DNA of 7,896 nt from Pseudomonadota bacterium (GTDB taxonomy: Bacteria; Pseudomonadota; Gammaproteobacteria; Burkholderiales; Burkholderiaceae_D): the NCBI GenBank assembly GCA_023435945.1, contig JAEZLB010000279.1, positions 1 to 7,896 of the forward strand. The letters are read 5' to 3'. Positions within the stretch are counted from its first letter, which is position 1, and each line of letters opens with the position of its first letter. The notes beneath the pieces are model-generated. The model had not been told where the DNA came from, ran no database searches, and saw nothing but the letters and a program-made list of their open reading frames with translations. Both the position numbers and the translations under genes were made by a program. Positions 5,728 through 7,896 of this stretch are shown here, piece by piece.

Positions 5728-7104
5728 TTACTTGCCGATGCAGAACCGGCTGAATATCACCCCTAATAAATCATCTGGCGTGAATTCGCCGGTAATGCTG
5801 TTCAGTGCATCTTGTGCCAGCCGCAATTCCTCGGCAAACAAATCCAGCGCCTGATCATTGTGTGCCGCTTGTTCGGCCGCCGCTTCGAGGTGAGTGCGCG
5901 CGGACTGCAGGGCATTGAGATGGCGCTCGCGTGCGAGATAAACCGATTCGCCGGTTTGCTGCCAGCCAGCGATGCGCAGCAATTCGGCGCGCAGCAGGTC
6001 GATGCCTTCTCGCTCGGAGGCGGAAAGATAAAGCTGAGTGAGCTTGCCATAGGTCTCGATACTTGCCTGATGGCCGGATAAATCGATCTTGTTCCAGATG
6101 CGAATAACGGGAACGCCGGCCGGGAAACGCGCGGCAATATCTTCATCGGCGGCAGTGGGGCCGTGGCTGGCATCCAGCATGTGCAGGATTACATCGGCTT
6201 TTTCCACCGCACCCCAGGTGCGGGCAATGCCGATGCGTTCGACTTCATCGCTGGCTTCCAGGTTGTCGCGTATGCCGGCGGTGTCGATGATGTGAATCGG
6301 AATGCCTTCTATCTGTATGGTCTCGGTGACCTTGTCGCGCGTGGTGCCAGCGATAGGCGTGACGATTGCGACATCGGAGCCTGCCAGTGCATTCAGCAGC
6401 GATGACTTGCCGACATTAGGCTGGCCTGCCAGCACTACGCTCAGGCCATCGCGCAAGAGTGCGCCCTGCGAGGCTTGCGAAAACACCTGCTCCAGTGCGT
6501 CGCGTATCGTCTGCAGCTGGCCGCGTGCATTCGATTTTTCCAGGAAATCGATTTCCTCTTCCGGGAAATCCAGCGTGGCTTCGACCAGCATGCGCAGGTT
6601 GATGACCTTCTCTACCAGGTCATGGATGGTCCTGGAGAAGGCGCCGGTCAGCGACTGGGACGCCGAGCGCGCAGCGGCTTCGGTGGTTGCCTCGATCAGG
6701 TCGGCCACGCCTTCCGCCTGAGCCAGGTCCAGCTTGTCATTCATGAACGCGCGTTGCGTGAATTCACCCGGCTCGGCCAGACGCAGGCCTATTGCTTGCC
6801 CCGCTTCCAGGCAACGGCGCAACAGGATTTGCAGCACCACGGGGCCGCCGTGTCCTTGCAGTTCCAGTACGTCTTCGCCGGTATAGGAGTGCGGCGCCTT
6901 GAAATAGATGGCCAGGCCCTGGTCGATGATCTTGCCATCGGCATCACGAAAGCCTAGGTAGGTGGCATGGCGTGGCTGAAGCTGTTCAACCCCGCACAAG
7001 GCCTGAATGACCGGCCCCAGATTTTTACCCGACACACGTACAACCCCAATGCCTCCGCGACCGGGTGCGGTGGCGATAGCTGCGATGGGAGAAGAATCAA
7101 ACAT
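5728..7104 (-). CDS. mnmE: tRNA modification GTPase MnmE (TrmE)
   Basis: A full-length 458-residue MnmE, the GTPase that with MnmG installs the (carboxymethyl)aminomethyl group on uridine 34 of certain tRNAs, using a methylene-tetrahydrofolate carbon. The N-terminal folate-binding domain opens with [22 protein letters not shown]; a helical domain carries the inserted G domain. G motifs are intact: GQPNVGKSS (227-235), GTTRD (253-257), DTAG (274-277), NKID (338-341), SASE (361-364). The C-terminus ends in the catalytic FCIGK box (454-458, with Cys455). Start ATG 7104 has TGGGGA 7 nt upstream on the minus strand. It lies after yidC on the same strand, the conserved order, but a strong terminator-like hairpin separates them. 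No degradation or frameshift is seen. Confidence 0.98.
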   Translation of the reverse strand: MFDSSPIAAIATAPGRGGIGVVRVSGKNLGPVIQALCGVEQLQPRHATYLGFRDADGKIIDQGLAIYFKAPHSYTGEDVLELQGHGGPVVLQILLRRCLEAGQAIGLRLAEPGEFTQRAFMNDKLDLAQAEGVADLIEATTEAAARSASQSLTGAFSRTIHDLVEKVINLRMLVEATLDFPEEEIDFLEKSNARGQLQTIRDALEQVFSQASQGALLRDGLSVVLAGQPNVGKSSLLNALAGSDVAIVTPIAGTTRDKVTETIQIEGIPIHIIDTAGIRDNLEASDEVERIGIARTWGAVEKADVILHMLDASHGPTAADEDIAARFPAGVPVIRIWNKIDLSGHQASIETYGKLTQLYLSASEREGIDLLRAELLRIAGWQQTGESVYLARERHLNALQSARTHLEAAAEQAAHNDQALDLFAEELRLAQDALNSITGEFTPDDLLGVIFSRFCIGK

Positions 7105-7133
7105 GCTGCAATCCCCAAAAGTATTGGCGCTAG

Positions 7134-7167
7134 AAAAAAGCCCGTGCGATGAGGCACGGGCTTTTAT
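7134..7167. terminator. Bidirectional-type terminator hairpin between yidC and mnmE
   Basis: Perfect 8-bp GC-rich stem GCCCGTGC (7140-7147) / GCACGGGC (7154-7161) with a 6-nt loop, extended by four A-T pairs. On the minus strand it is followed by six U (7139-7134), so it is placed to end the yidC transcript 16-50 nt after its stop; on the plus strand it is followed by TTTTATT. The mnmE start is only about 29 nt beyond the U-tract. Confidence 0.88.
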
Positions 7168-7182
7168 TCAGTTGGCTGAAGA

Positions 7183-7896
7183 TTAGCCTTCTTTACCTTC
7201 TTCAATGCGTTTGGTAATGACCCATTGCTGACCGATGGACAGAATGTTGTTCACTACCCAGTACAGTACCAGACCTGCCGGGAAGAAGAAGAACATGACC
7301 GAGAATGCGATCGGCATGAACATCATGATCTTGGCTTGCAGCGGATCCGGCGGCGTCGGTTTGAGTTTGGCCTGGATAAACATGGACACGGCCATGATGA
7401 CAGGCAGGATGAACCACGGATCTGGCGACGACAGGTCATGAATCCAGCCGATCCATGGTGCGTTACGCATTTCCACGCTGGCCAGCAGCACCCAGTACAG
7501 TGCAATGAACACAGGGATCTGGATCAGGATGGGCAAGCAGCCACCGAGCGGGTTAATTTTCTCGGTTTTGTACAACTCCATCATGGCCTGATTCATGGCC
7601 TGCGGATTGTCCTTGTGACGTTCGCGGATTGCGGTCAGCTTGGGCGTCACCTTGCGCATCTTGGCCATGCTGCGGTAGCTGGCGGCCGATAGCGGGAAGA
7701 AGATCAGCTTGATGATGATGGTGACGACCACAATGGTCCAGCCCCAGTTGCAGAGAATGTCATGGATCTGCTCCATCAGCCAGAACAGGGGCTTGGCGAA
7801 CATGGTCAGCCAGCCGTAGTCCTTCACCAGGTCGAAGCCGGGTGCGAAGGCATCCAGGTGATCCGACTCCTGCGGACCGACGAACAATTCCGCGGT
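7183..7896 (-). CDS. yidC: Membrane protein insertase YidC, C-terminal part (cut by window edge)
   Basis: The last 237 codons of YidC, which inserts and folds inner-membrane proteins alone or with SecYEG; the N-terminal helix and periplasmic domain lie beyond the right edge and the frame is open to base 7896. Visible are the end of the periplasmic part (TAELFVGPQ), the core membrane helices, the charged cytoplasmic hairpin ([19 protein letters not shown]), the conserved [17 protein letters not shown] segment, [11 protein letters not shown], and [17 protein letters not shown] followed by a short charged tail. The position equivalent to E. coli Arg366 in the hydrophilic groove appears to be a lysine ([13 protein letters not shown]), a conservative change. 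It precedes mnmE as in most proteobacteria. The gene ends at TAA 7185-7183, followed by a terminator. Confidence 0.97.
   Translation of the reverse strand, partial: TAELFVGPQESDHLDAFAPGFDLVKDYGWLTMFAKPLFWLMEQIHDILCNWGWTIVVVTIIIKLIFFPLSAASYRSMAKMRKVTPKLTAIRERHKDNPQAMNQAMMELYKTEKINPLGGCLPILIQIPVFIALYWVLLASVEMRNAPWIGWIHDLSSPDPWFILPVIMAVSMFIQAKLKPTPPDPLQAKIMMFMPIAFSVMFFFFPAGLVLYWVVNNILSIGQQWVITKRIEEGKEG

Noticed and set aside
5566..5766. 66-codon plus-strand ORF in the intergenic region, running into the mnmE end.
   Set aside because: Its Shine-Dalgarno spacing is only about 3 nt, no family is recognisable, and its last part is antisense to mnmE coding sequence.
6302..6957. Plus-strand open frames of 139 and 160 codons across mnmE.
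   Set aside because: They are antisense to a fully conserved mnmE and show no protein features of their own.

Overview
The window looks like a chromosomal segment of a betaproteobacterium, probably a member of the Nitrosomonadales-type lineages (Gallionella, Sideroxydans and Methylophilaceae relatives). That placement is inferred from the style of the YidC and MnmE proteins, the moderate GC content and the porin/binding-protein/c-di-GMP gene set; no rRNA or other decisive marker is present. It contains five complete protein genes, one gene cut by the right edge, and one doubtful small ORF. There are no tRNA or rRNA genes, no CRISPR array and no recognisable insertion sequence.

Left part (1-4725, plus strand): a 199-bp leader with two TGTCATA elements resembling Pho-box half sites precedes a three-gene, operon-like cluster. 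The genes encode an outer-membrane beta-barrel porin (200-1453), a small exported PstS-like phosphate-binding-type protein (1468-1902), and a large inner-membrane protein with a periplasmic sensor domain, a PAS-like domain, and GGDEF and EAL domains whose active-site motifs all look intact (2020-4725). One gene product per envelope layer suggests a solute-sensing chain: the porin admits a solute, the periplasmic protein binds it, and the membrane protein converts occupancy into a change in cyclic di-GMP. No ABC permease or ATPase gene is present to make the binding protein a transporter component. A 45-codon ORF with a good ribosome binding site bridges genes two and three and might be a coupling leader.

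Middle (4726-5727): a DUF2062 membrane protein (4779-5387, minus strand) converges on the c-di-GMP gene. Upstream of it lies a 340-bp non-coding region rich in inverted repeats. It holds a candidate minus-strand promoter whose -35 box lies in a perfect 8+8 palindrome, a second palindrome further upstream, a candidate plus-strand promoter, and several potential RNA hairpins. This is the least explained part of the window.

Right part (5728-7896, minus strand): the core genes mnmE (tRNA wobble-uridine modification GTPase) and the 3' part of yidC (membrane protein insertase), separated by a strong hairpin with A/T tracts on both sides. This is the usual rpmH-rnpA-yidD-yidC-mnmE order near the replication origin, so rnpA, rpmH and perhaps dnaA/oriC would be expected beyond the right edge.
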